Of a stretch of DNA of 6,936 bases, positions 1 through 6,874 are shown one piece after another. Numbering within the stretch: the stretch's first letter is position 1; each line of letters starts with the position of its first letter. Source of the stretch: Candidatus Pelagibacter sp. (GTDB taxonomy: Bacteria > Pseudomonadota > Alphaproteobacteria > Pelagibacterales > Pelagibacteraceae); NCBI GenBank assembly GCA_012963775.1, contig DTVC01000034.1, positions 1 to 6,936 of the forward strand. Direction: 5' to 3'. A program made the translations under genes and the position numbers. The notes under the pieces were generated by a model, which was not told the origin of the DNA, searched no databases, and worked only from the letters and a program-made list of their open reading frames with translations.

Positions 1-1
1 T

Positions 2-352
2 ATTGTAATGAAGTATATGCAAGAATTTGGTTATAGAGTTATACCGGTCAATCCATTTTCTGCTGGAGAAAAGATACATGGAGAAATTATAGTTGCTAAA
101 TTAAACGATATTAAAATACCAGTAGATATAGTTGATGTATTCCGCCCTTCAAAAGAAGCTCCAATGATAGCTGAAGATGCTGTAAAAATTGGAGCAAAAG
201 TTTTTTGGCTCCAATATGGTATTGAAAATGATGAAGCAAAACAAACTGTAGAATTAAAAAATATTTTTTATGTTTCGAATAAATGTATTAAACAAGAATA
301 TCAAAGATTATTTTTAAAGGTTAGTCCAGTATTTCCTGCTTTAAAAAATTAA
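2..352 (+). CDS. CoA-binding (YccU-type) protein, 5' end cut off by window
   Basis: The C-terminal 116 residues of a small Rossmann-fold CoA-binding domain protein (YccU/CoA_binding_2 type, usually about 140 residues) are visible. The frame is open to the left edge. The ATG at 8-10 corresponds to an internal position of the family ('...KYMQEFGYRVIPVNP'), so the N-terminal glycine-rich nucleotide-binding turn lies outside the window and 8 should not be taken as the true start. Recognisable family signatures are 'GYRVIPVNP', 'VDIVDVFRPS' and 'AKVFWLQYGIENDEA'. Members bind CoA as a ligand; the physiological role is poorly defined and no catalytic activity can be claimed. The stop is only 4 bp before the next gene, so the two are probably co-transcribed. 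Family assignment is firm, function is not. Confidence 0.88.
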   Translation: MVMKYMQEFGYRVIPVNPFSAGEKIHGEIIVAKLNDIKIPVDIVDVFRPSKEAPMIAEDAVKIGAKVFWLQYGIENDEAKQTVELKNIFYVSNKCIKQEYQRLFLKVSPVFPALKN

Positions 353-356
353 AATA

Positions 357-2012
357 ATGAAAAAAAATTTAAAAACAAAAATGACAGGAGGAAAATGTCT
401 TATTGATTGTCTTTATAAAGAAGGAGTAAGAGTAATATTTGGTCTCCCAGGTGTTCAAATGTATCACGCAATTATACCAATATTAGATTATCCAGATATG
501 AAATTTATAACTACTAGGCATGAACAGGCAACAACCTATATGGCTGATGGATATGCCAAAGCAAGTGGTAAAGTTGGAGTTGCGATGGTGGTGCCGGGAC
601 CTGGTTTACAAAATGCTTCTGCTGGAATAACCAATGCTTACGCATCTTCATCTCGTGTTTTAATTGTTTCAGGACAGATTGATAGAGACAAGATATCGAA
701 AGATGTGGGAATTTTACACGAAATCAATGACCAGCTAGATATTATTAAACCTATTACTAAATGGCAAACTAGAGTTTTAAATGCAAAAAAAATTCCTTTA
801 GTGGTGAAGAAAGCTTTCAAAAAGATAAGTACCGGTAGACCTAGACCAGTCGAGATAGAAATTCCGCCTGAAACGCTTTCAGAATTTTCGCATGTTCAAA
901 ATTATAAAAAGACAAAAATCCAATTAGCTAATATTGATAAAAAATCTGTAGATAAAGCGTCTAAAATTCTTGCAAAAGCTAAGAGACCTGTAATATGGGC
1001 TGGTGGAGGCGTTAATATTTCAGGTGCTTCAGCCGAACTTCTTGCATTGGCTGAATATTTGCAGGCACCAGTATTAACTACACCTGAGGGAAAGGGAGCA
1101 ATTTCAGATAAACATTATTTATCTATAGGAACTCCTCAAGGCAGATCAACAGGAAACAGCAAAGACCCTCTCCGTGATTTTTTCTATACATGTGATGTTG
1201 TTTTAGCCGTTGGTACTCGTTTTGCAAATGCTGAAGCAAAATCTTCACAACAAGTAGTACAGATAGATGTAGACTTGAAAGAAATTGGACGTAATCATAA
1301 AAAAACTTTTGGTATATTAGGTGATGCGCGGTTAGCTCTTACACAACTTTTGAAAACTATAAAGAATAAAACAAAATCTAAAACAAATCAGAAGAATTTT
1401 TTCGAAGAAATAAAATTAAATAGATATAATAATAAAGAAACACGAGTAGAACCTTTGTGGTCATATGTAAAAGCCTTGCGCAACGCAATACCACATGACG
1501 GTATTTTGGTTACTGATATGACTACAATTGCATATTATTCTCGGGTGTACTATCACACATATATTCCAAGAAGCTATTTTACATCATCGTATAGTGGCAA
1601 TCTTGGTTCAGCTTTTCCAACTTCTTTAGGAGTTAAAATTGCAAAACCAAAACAAACTGTAGTTTCTATTTCAGGTGACGGAGGTTTTTTATTTAATTCT
1701 CAAGAGCTTGCAACAGCGGCCCAATTTGGCATAAATGTCATTGCTGTAGTATTTAACGATGGTGCATACGGTAATGTTAAAAGAGATATGAAAGAAATGT
1801 TTAATAATAAAAATTTAGGATCAGATTTAATAAATCCTGATTTTATTAAACTAGCAGATTCCTATGGAGTAGCTGGTTTTAAAGCAGACAGTCCAGAATT
1901 ATTGGAAGAATCTTTAAAAAAGGCTATCAAATTAAATAAAACAGCACTTATCGAAGTACCAATCGGTGAAACTTTATCACCTTTTATTTTTGGAGTACAC
2001 GCTGCAGATTAA
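357..2012 (+). CDS. Thiamine-diphosphate-dependent enzyme, acetolactate-synthase-like
   Basis: This is a complete 551-residue ThDP enzyme with the usual three domains: N-terminal pyrimidine-binding (about 10-175), central (about 195-335) and C-terminal pyrophosphate-binding (about 365-545). Visible key residues are the cofactor-activating Glu56 in 'TTRHEQATTYMADGYAKA', and the Mg/ThDP motif beginning G440-D441-G442 and closing at N467-D468 ('VFNDGAYGNV'). The superfamily includes acetolactate synthase, glyoxylate carboligase, sulfoacetaldehyde acetyltransferase, benzoylformate decarboxylase and 2-hydroxyacyl-CoA lyase. The exact substrate cannot be read here. No acetolactate synthase small (ACT) subunit follows, which argues against the branched-chain amino acid enzyme. 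A second in-frame ATG at 381 (Met9, 'MTGGKCLIDC') fits the usual family N-terminus; neither start has a clear Shine-Dalgarno. The gene lies 4 bp after the CoA-binding gene, and its TAA overlaps the stop of the converging gene. Confidence 0.9.
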   Translation: MKKNLKTKMTGGKCLIDCLYKEGVRVIFGLPGVQMYHAIIPILDYPDMKFITTRHEQATTYMADGYAKASGKVGVAMVVPGPGLQNASAGITNAYASSSRVLIVSGQIDRDKISKDVGILHEINDQLDIIKPITKWQTRVLNAKKIPLVVKKAFKKISTGRPRPVEIEIPPETLSEFSHVQNYKKTKIQLANIDKKSVDKASKILAKAKRPVIWAGGGVNISGASAELLALAEYLQAPVLTTPEGKGAISDKHYLSIGTPQGRSTGNSKDPLRDFFYTCDVVLAVGTRFANAEAKSSQQVVQIDVDLKEIGRNHKKTFGILGDARLALTQLLKTIKNKTKSKTNQKNFFEEIKLNRYNNKETRVEPLWSYVKALRNAIPHDGILVTDMTTIAYYSRVYYHTYIPRSYFTSSYSGNLGSAFPTSLGVKIAKPKQTVVSISGDGGFLFNSQELATAAQFGINVIAVVFNDGAYGNVKRDMKEMFNNKNLGSDLINPDFIKLADSYGVAGFKADSPELLEESLKKAIKLNKTALIEVPIGETLSPFIFGVHAAD

Positions 2013-2800
2013 ACGTTGTATCCTACCTCTTTATTGATACCGATACGTTTTAACCTAAGAATTTTTTTTGATAAAATATTAATAAATTTATAAAAAAAAT
2101 TATTATTTATTTTTTGTAAAGCTTGTTCGTATGAAATAATTTTCTTTGAGTTTTTATCAATAAATTTTTCAAAATTTTCAAAATCTTTTTCTTTCCACTC
2201 ATTTAAATGTAGCTTGGTTGATTGGATACCAAAAGGAAGCAAAACAACTTTTTCAAATAATTGAGGAACAAATTTTATTTCATTTTCTATATATGGCATA
2301 AGTCCATATCCATCTAGCACTTGATTTATTCCGCATTTTTTTAGAGCAGTAAAAGTATTTTTATCATAAGTTTGATTTGGAGCAAAAAATGTTCTTATTT
2401 TTATTTTTTCTTCTTCAAATTTTTTTAATCCATTTTTGATTTTAGATGTTTGCGTTTCTAAAGAATGACCAAAAAATTCTGAACCTCCGCCATAATTAAA
2501 ATAGTCATCACTTTTTTTGCATATTGTATCATACAAGTGCGTATACCCATGCATGGCAATTTCCCAATCTTTACTTTTCCATTCTCTGACTTTTTCCCAA
2601 AAATTATTTCGTTTTGGAAAGTTTAAAAATTCACTATCTTTGCTATTAGGAACTACACCTAATACTGGTTTTATGTCATATTTCTCAAACAATAATTCAG
2701 ATTTTTCCATTAAATCCCAATTCATATTTTCAGCTACGTCGTCAATACGAATTAGAATTCCAGTATTATCAGCTATATAGTTTTTTATTTTAGATAACAT
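2009..2800 (-). CDS. DUF2334 / polysaccharide deacetylase-like protein
   Basis: This 263-residue protein resembles the DUF2334 branch of the NodB/polysaccharide-deacetylase fold. Visible motifs are the acidic pair Asp20-Asp21 in 'IRIDDV', the metal-ligand-type His84 and His88 in 'AMHGYTH', a conserved 'SEFFG' at 107-111 and 'FFAPNQTYD' at 138-146. A 'LLPFGIQSTKLHLNEW' segment (187-202) is probably the C-terminal active-site strand, with His198 a candidate catalytic residue. The fold generally removes N-acetyl groups from sugars using a divalent metal. Whether this member acts on a surface glycan or another substrate is not known. No signal peptide is visible, so a cytoplasmic site is more likely. 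The basic tail (about 235-263) has no recognisable domain. The gene is divergent from the acyl-CoA synthetase and convergent with the ThDP enzyme, so it is transcribed alone. Confidence 0.82.
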   Translation of the reverse strand: MLSKIKNYIADNTGILIRIDDVAENMNWDLMEKSELLFEKYDIKPVLGVVPNSKDSEFLNFPKRNNFWEKVREWKSKDWEIAMHGYTHLYDTICKKSDDYFNYGGGSEFFGHSLETQTSKIKNGLKKFEEEKIKIRTFFAPNQTYDKNTFTALKKCGINQVLDGYGLMPYIENEIKFVPQLFEKVVLLPFGIQSTKLHLNEWKEKDFENFEKFIDKNSKKIISYEQALQKINNNFFYKFINILSKKILRLKRIGINKEVGYNV

Positions 2801-2870
2801 AAATAAACTATAACTTAAAAAAAATTACATGATAAGATATAAAAATACTTAACAATTGAGAAAATAATTA
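2801..2870. promoter_or_regulatory. Divergent intergenic region, probable promoters both ways
   Basis: This 70-bp, nearly pure A/T gap separates the minus-strand deacetylase-like gene from the plus-strand acyl-CoA synthetase, so it must hold the promoter for each unless transcription enters from elsewhere. A TATAAA at 2838-2843 is a candidate -10 for the rightward gene, and ACTATA at 2807-2812 (TATAGT on the minus strand) for the leftward one. No convincing -35 box accompanies either, and such A/T-rich sequence produces TATA-like words by chance. No operator-type inverted repeat was seen. Confidence 0.4.
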
Positions 2871-4490
2871 GTGACAATTCGAAATCATAAAACAGGTTTA
2901 GAAAAAAATAAGGCTAACTATGTACCGCTATCTCCGGTTACATTTTTGAAAAGAACTGCAGATATATTTCCTAATTATACATCAATTATATCAGAAAATA
3001 ATAAATTCACATGGAAGAGCACTTTTACTCGATGTAAATTATTTGCATCTTCTTTGAAGAAAAGAAAAATTAAAAAGGGTGATACTGTTTCCATTATTGC
3101 GCCTAATAGTAGCGCAATGTATGAAGCCCATTTCGCAATTCCTATGATTGGTGCAGTAATAAATACAATAAATATAAGATTGGATGCAAAAACAGTGAGT
3201 TTTATTCTTACGCATTCTGATTCAAAAATAATTTTTTCTGATACTGAATTTCTTCCTATAGTTAAAGAAGCGCTTAAAATTTCTCGTCAAAAGATTCCAA
3301 TTATTTTTATAGAAGATGACTTAAATTTTTCAAAAAATATTAAAGGAGATCAATCATATGAAGATTTTCTTAATGAGGGCAACCTTGAAGATTACAAATT
3401 TGATTTAATAATAGAAGACGAATGGTTTCCTATAAGTTTATCTTATACTTCAGGAACAACTGGGAATCCAAAAGGCGTAGTAACCCATCATCGTGGAGCT
3501 TATCTAAATTCTATAAGCAATCACTTGATTTGGAATATGAAAAAAAATCCAGTTTATCTTTGGACTTTGCCTATGTTTCATTGCAATGGTTGGTGCTTTC
3601 CTTGGACGATTGCCGCTTTATCAGGAACTAATATTTGTTTGCGAAAAATAGATTCAAAAGAAATCTTTAGATTAATAAAAAAATATAATGTTTCTAATCT
3701 GTGTGGAACCGCAGTTATAATCAATATGTTAATTAGTGAAGGAACTAAGCTTGATCATAGAGTTGAATTTATGACAGGGGCTGCGCCTCCGCCAGTTTCA
3801 GTGCTAAAAAAAATTGAAGAACAAGGATTTAACATAACCCACACTTATGGTTTAACAGAAGTTTATGGCCCTGCAGTGGTCTGTGAATGGCAAAAAGAAT
3901 GGGACAATGAGAACGCAGATACAGTTGCTGAGCTTAAATCAAGGCAAGGAGTTAAATGTCATGGGATTAGTGACTTACAAGTGATAAATAAAAAAACAAA
4001 AAAACCAGTTGCGAAAAATGGAAAAGAATTAGGGGAGGTTTATATGAGGGGAAATACTGTGATGATGGGCTATTACAAAGACAAAAAGGCTACACAAGAT
4101 TCTTTTAAAGAAGGTTGGTTTCATACAGGTGATATTGGTGTTGTTTTTGAGAACGATTACATTCAATTAAAAGATAGATTAAAAGATATAATTATTTCAG
4201 GAGGAGAAAATATCAGCACTATAGAAATTGAAAATGTGCTTTTTCAACATCCTGATATTCTTGATGCAGCAGTTGTTGGAAAAAATGATAAAAAATGGGG
4301 AGAGGTGCCGTGCGCATTCATTACTGTAAAAAAAAATTCTTCAATTACAGAACAAGAAGTCATTGATTTTTGTAGATCCAATATAGCAAAATTTAAAATA
4401 CCAAAAAAAATTATTTTTGGAGATATTAAAAAAACATCTACTGGCAAAATTAAAAAATTTCTATTGAGGAAAAAAGCAAATCAAGAATAA
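2871..4490 (+). CDS. AMP-forming acyl-CoA synthetase (acyl-CoA ligase)
   Basis: This 539-residue enzyme of the ANL adenylate-forming superfamily should convert a carboxylic acid, ATP and CoA into an acyl-CoA through an acyl-adenylate. The core motifs are present: P-loop 'YTSGTTGNPKG' (192-202), 'YGLTE' (326-330), 'GWFHTGD' (415-421), hinge region 'DRLKDIIISGGENIS' (435-449) and the C-terminal catalytic lysine Lys526 in 'KTSTGKIKK'. 'NYVPLSPVTFL' near the N-terminus and 'PMFHCNGWCFPW' (234-245) point to the short/medium-chain ligase group. The acid used cannot be read from the sequence. The start is GTG: an in-frame TAA at 2865-2867 excludes an earlier one, and the next Met (residue 83) falls inside the domain. 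A 116-bp gap separates it from the dehydrogenase, a plausible partner acting on its product. Confidence 0.92.
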   Translation: MTIRNHKTGLEKNKANYVPLSPVTFLKRTADIFPNYTSIISENNKFTWKSTFTRCKLFASSLKKRKIKKGDTVSIIAPNSSAMYEAHFAIPMIGAVINTINIRLDAKTVSFILTHSDSKIIFSDTEFLPIVKEALKISRQKIPIIFIEDDLNFSKNIKGDQSYEDFLNEGNLEDYKFDLIIEDEWFPISLSYTSGTTGNPKGVVTHHRGAYLNSISNHLIWNMKKNPVYLWTLPMFHCNGWCFPWTIAALSGTNICLRKIDSKEIFRLIKKYNVSNLCGTAVIINMLISEGTKLDHRVEFMTGAAPPPVSVLKKIEEQGFNITHTYGLTEVYGPAVVCEWQKEWDNENADTVAELKSRQGVKCHGISDLQVINKKTKKPVAKNGKELGEVYMRGNTVMMGYYKDKKATQDSFKEGWFHTGDIGVVFENDYIQLKDRLKDIIISGGENISTIEIENVLFQHPDILDAAVVGKNDKKWGEVPCAFITVKKNSSITEQEVIDFCRSNIAKFKIPKKIIFGDIKKTSTGKIKKFLLRKKANQE

Positions 4491-4606
4491 TTTTATTTAA
4501 TAGTAAATTTAATAATCGATGGCAAATAAACTAAACAAATCTCTTCTCTGCATTGATAAAATAATGTACAAGAAATAAGCAATAAATAAAATAACCATTA
4601 ATTTTC
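4491..4606 (+). promoter_or_regulatory. Intergenic gap with weak promoter candidate
   Basis: This 116-bp A/T-rich gap is long for this compact window. A TTGATA at 4553-4558 resembles a -35 box, but the sequence about 17 bp downstream (TAAGCA, 4576-4581) is a poor -10, so a separate promoter for the dehydrogenase is only possible. No strong hairpin followed by a T-run is visible after the ligase stop, so read-through from the ligase is equally plausible. Confidence 0.2.
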
Positions 4607-5797
4607 ATGAATAAAGATGGACATACAATAAACAATTCCCCAGATCATTGGTCTGACCCTCTTTACTTGAACGAATTATTAACCGAAGAAGAAAAATCAA
4701 TTAAAAAAACTATAAAAGACTATTGTAAATCGAAATTATTACCACAGGTTGTTGAACATAATAAAAAATGTTTTTTTGACAAAAACATTTATAAAGATTT
4801 TGGCTCTTTAGGTTTTTTAGGGCTTACTATAGATGGTTATGGTGCTGCTAACGCTTCTAACGTCGCCTATGGTCTACTTGCCAAAGAATTCGAGTCAGTT
4901 GATAGCAGTTATCGTTCCGCAATATCAGTTCAATCTTCCTTAGTAATTCACCCTATATTTTATTTTGGCTCAGAATCTCAAAAGAAAAAATATCTTCCAG
5001 ATCTTATCAAGGGAAATTTAATTGGATGTTTTGGACTAACTGAAAGTATTTCTGGATCTGACCCATCTTTAATGAAAACAAATTTTGTAGAAGAATCTGA
5101 CGGCTATACCCTTAATGGGACTAAAAATTGGATAACAAATGCGCCCATAGCTGATGTTTTCATTATTTGGGCGCTTGATAAAGAAAAAAAAGTCCATGGA
5201 TTTATAGTTGATAAAAAAACAAAAGGTTTAACCACTTCTGTAATTGAAAAAGCTAGTTTAAAAATAAGCCAAACAGGTCAGATAATTTTAAATAATGTCA
5301 AAGTACCAAAAAATAGTATCTTGCCCAATACAGAAGGCTGGAAATCTGTTTATTCTTGTATAAACAAAGCGAGATATGGAATTGCTTGGGGAGCAATAGG
5401 GGCAGCTCAATCTTCGTGGTTTATTGCTAAAGATTATGTGGAAAATAGGATAATAAATAAAAAACCATTAGCAGCTAAACAATTAATTCAAAAAAAATTA
5501 GCTGATATGCAAACCGAAATCTCGCTTGGTCTTAGTGCATGCATGCACGTTGGTAGAGCTATGGAACATAACAAAGATACAAAAATTGCAATTAGCATGT
5601 TGAAAAGAAATAATTGCAGAAAGGCTTTAAATATAGTTAGAGATGCTAGAGATATGTTAGGGGCGAACGGTATTTTAGATGAATATCACATTATCAGACA
5701 CTTAGTTAATCTTGAAACGGTTAATACGTACGATGGAACGGAAGACACACATGCTTTAATTCTCGGTAAATTTCAAACTAATATTGATGCATTCTAA
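4607..5797 (+). CDS. Glutaryl-CoA-dehydrogenase-like acyl-CoA dehydrogenase
   Basis: This 396-residue FAD flavoenzyme resembles glutaryl-CoA dehydrogenase (GCDH) along its full length. GCDH oxidises and decarboxylates glutaryl-CoA to crotonyl-CoA in lysine, tryptophan and aromatic breakdown. Typical segments are 'CFGLTES' (141-147), 'NWITNAPIADVF' (174-185), 'NKARYGIAWG' (253-262), 'KPLAAKQLIQKKLADMQTEI' (286-305) and 'HALILG' (382-387). The GCDH-specific carboxylate-binding pair is kept as Arg103 and Ser107 in 'YRSAISVQSS'. Oddities: the position of the catalytic Glu in 'TYEGT' is Asp376 ('NTYDGTED'), and the usual 'GKxSLRAS' stretch is altered and apparently one residue shorter ('EKASLKIS', 214-221). 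It may be slow, or prefer another substrate. The ATG start is the only Met before residue 147 and keeps the conserved 'W.DPL' N-terminus (Trp15). It follows the acyl-CoA ligase on the same strand and overlaps the next gene. Confidence 0.9.
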   Translation: MNKDGHTINNSPDHWSDPLYLNELLTEEEKSIKKTIKDYCKSKLLPQVVEHNKKCFFDKNIYKDFGSLGFLGLTIDGYGAANASNVAYGLLAKEFESVDSSYRSAISVQSSLVIHPIFYFGSESQKKKYLPDLIKGNLIGCFGLTESISGSDPSLMKTNFVEESDGYTLNGTKNWITNAPIADVFIIWALDKEKKVHGFIVDKKTKGLTTSVIEKASLKISQTGQIILNNVKVPKNSILPNTEGWKSVYSCINKARYGIAWGAIGAAQSSWFIAKDYVENRIINKKPLAAKQLIQKKLADMQTEISLGLSACMHVGRAMEHNKDTKIAISMLKRNNCRKALNIVRDARDMLGANGILDEYHIIRHLVNLETVNTYDGTEDTHALILGKFQTNIDAF

Positions 5798-6818
5798 AAG
5801 CGACTTGTTAGCAAGATATAAAATTAATAAAATTTCAGAAGTCACCAAAGATCAATTATCGGATTTTTACAAGAAGACCTATTATCCAAGATATAAAAGT
5901 TTAACCAATAATTGGCATTGGTGGTATAGAGTGGGATATAATGAGTTTGAACCTCTAATTATCTCAATAGATAATAAAGTAATTGGTCAAGCTGCCTACT
6001 TGCCAACAGAATTAAATGTTTTAGGAAATAAGGTGCCAGCTATTTGGTTTGTTGATTATGCAATTCTTCCAGAATTTAAAGGTAAAGGACTTGGTAAAAT
6101 TATGTACAAAGAATGGATGAAAATTTGTCCAAATCAGATGGCTATTTGCAGCGATGACTCGTTAAGAGTTTTGAAAAAATTTGGATGGAAAGACAACTCG
6201 GCTACCAAAAGATTGGCAAGACCAATTAATGCTTTAAATTTTTTACCAATAATAAAAAATTTTAAATTAAATTTTGTTAATAAGACATTAAGATATTTGA
6301 TAAAAAAAAAATATAATCGTAATATTTCTATCAATCCTTACAAAATAAGTGATAATTTTAAAATTATAAATGACTCACTTAAATTAAAAAAAAATTCAAC
6401 AAACAATGGGTTTGCTTCAATCATCAGAGATGAAAAATGGTTAAATTGGAGATTAATGGAATGCCCTTATAAAAAAGATATATATTTTTTCGAATATAAA
6501 AATAACTTTGCTATCGTTCATATTTTTTATCAATATGTAAAAAGACTTAATATTTTATACACTTATTCTACTGACAAACTCCAAGAAAATGAACTTTATG
6601 TACAAATTATGAATTGGGCAATAAATAATGATATAGATTTGGTTTGGGCAATAAATAGAAATACAGAACTAAAAAATATTTTTCCTACAATATTTGATAA
6701 ACCACTTAAATTTGCAGCGTGGAGCTTGGATGAAAAAATATTAAAAATATTACAAAATGGATTACTAGATCTGCAAGGAATAGACACTGATACTGATAGT
6801 TGTTTGTATGTTGACTAA
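5787..6818 (+). CDS. GNAT-fold acyltransferase of surface-glycan type
   Basis: This protein has 343 residues from the ATG at 5787; a TTG directly before it (5784) would add one. The N-terminal half (about 15-145) is a GNAT acetyltransferase domain, with 'WFVDYAILPEF' as the central strand leading into the acetyl-CoA pyrophosphate loop 'KGKGLG' (98-103, the R/Q-x-x-G-x-G/A pattern). A basic Lys/Asn-rich linker follows (about 145-205). The C-terminal half carries 'WLNWRLMECPYK' (Trp218, Trp221, Arg222, Pro227) and ends in 'GIDTDTDS'. From memory this layout recurs in GNAT proteins of exopolysaccharide or lipopolysaccharide loci, where they are thought to acylate sugars; the substrate here is unknown. 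The gene starts inside the dehydrogenase gene in another frame (11-bp overlap), implying translational coupling. An A10 run in the linker is a possible slippage site. Confidence 0.75.
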   Translation: MHSKSDLLARYKINKISEVTKDQLSDFYKKTYYPRYKSLTNNWHWWYRVGYNEFEPLIISIDNKVIGQAAYLPTELNVLGNKVPAIWFVDYAILPEFKGKGLGKIMYKEWMKICPNQMAICSDDSLRVLKKFGWKDNSATKRLARPINALNFLPIIKNFKLNFVNKTLRYLIKKKYNRNISINPYKISDNFKIINDSLKLKKNSTNNGFASIIRDEKWLNWRLMECPYKKDIYFFEYKNNFAIVHIFYQYVKRLNILYTYSTDKLQENELYVQIMNWAINNDIDLVWAINRNTELKNIFPTIFDKPLKFAAWSLDEKILKILQNGLLDLQGIDTDTDSCLYVD

Positions 6819-6835
6819 AAAACCCAAATGAATCA

Positions 6836-6874
6836 ATGAAAAAAATATCTCTATACGCATTTCTGGCTTTATAA
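6836..6874 (+). pseudogene. 12-codon signal-peptide-like fragment, possible gene remnant or leader ORF
   Basis: An ATG at 6836 opens a frame encoding 'MKKISLYAFLAL', followed by TAA at 6872-6874, directly abutting the ATG of the next gene. The peptide has the shape of the first half of a Sec signal peptide (two lysines, then a hydrophobic run) and resembles the starts of exported small proteins common in SAR11-type genomes, which usually continue with further hydrophobic residues and an Ala-x-Ala-like cleavage site. Here it ends too early to be exported. It may be a decayed copy whose remainder was lost, a tiny leader ORF coupled to the downstream gene, or chance. Confidence 0.35.

Noticed and set aside
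638..820. Minus-strand open frame inside the ThDP enzyme gene
   Set aside because: It lies opposite conserved N-terminal ThDP domain sequence and its translation has no recognisable features. The same reasoning excludes the short frames at 3422-3631, 4244-4447, 6134-6334 and 6596-6787.
2517..2780. Plus-strand open frame opposite the deacetylase-like gene
   Set aside because: It is the complement of a gene with clear family motifs, and its translation shows no domain; it is a coding shadow.
4496..4512. Small A/T hairpin (ATTTA-ATAG-TAAAT) after the ligase stop as a terminator
   Set aside because: The stem is five A-T pairs only, with no G/C and no following T-run, so it would be too weak to terminate transcription.
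4519..4578. 19-codon ORF ('MANKLNKSLLCIDKIMYKK') in the gap between ligase and dehydrogenase
   Set aside because: No recognisable family, no ribosome-binding site, and ORFs of this length are expected by chance; it resembles neither a leader peptide nor a signal peptide.
2871..5797. DMSP demethylation pathway genes (DmdB ligase with DmdC dehydrogenase)
   Set aside because: The ligase group is broadly compatible, but the dehydrogenase is clearly GCDH-like and about 400 residues, whereas DmdC belongs to a longer acyl-CoA dehydrogenase type (about 590 residues). No DmdA or DmdD is present.
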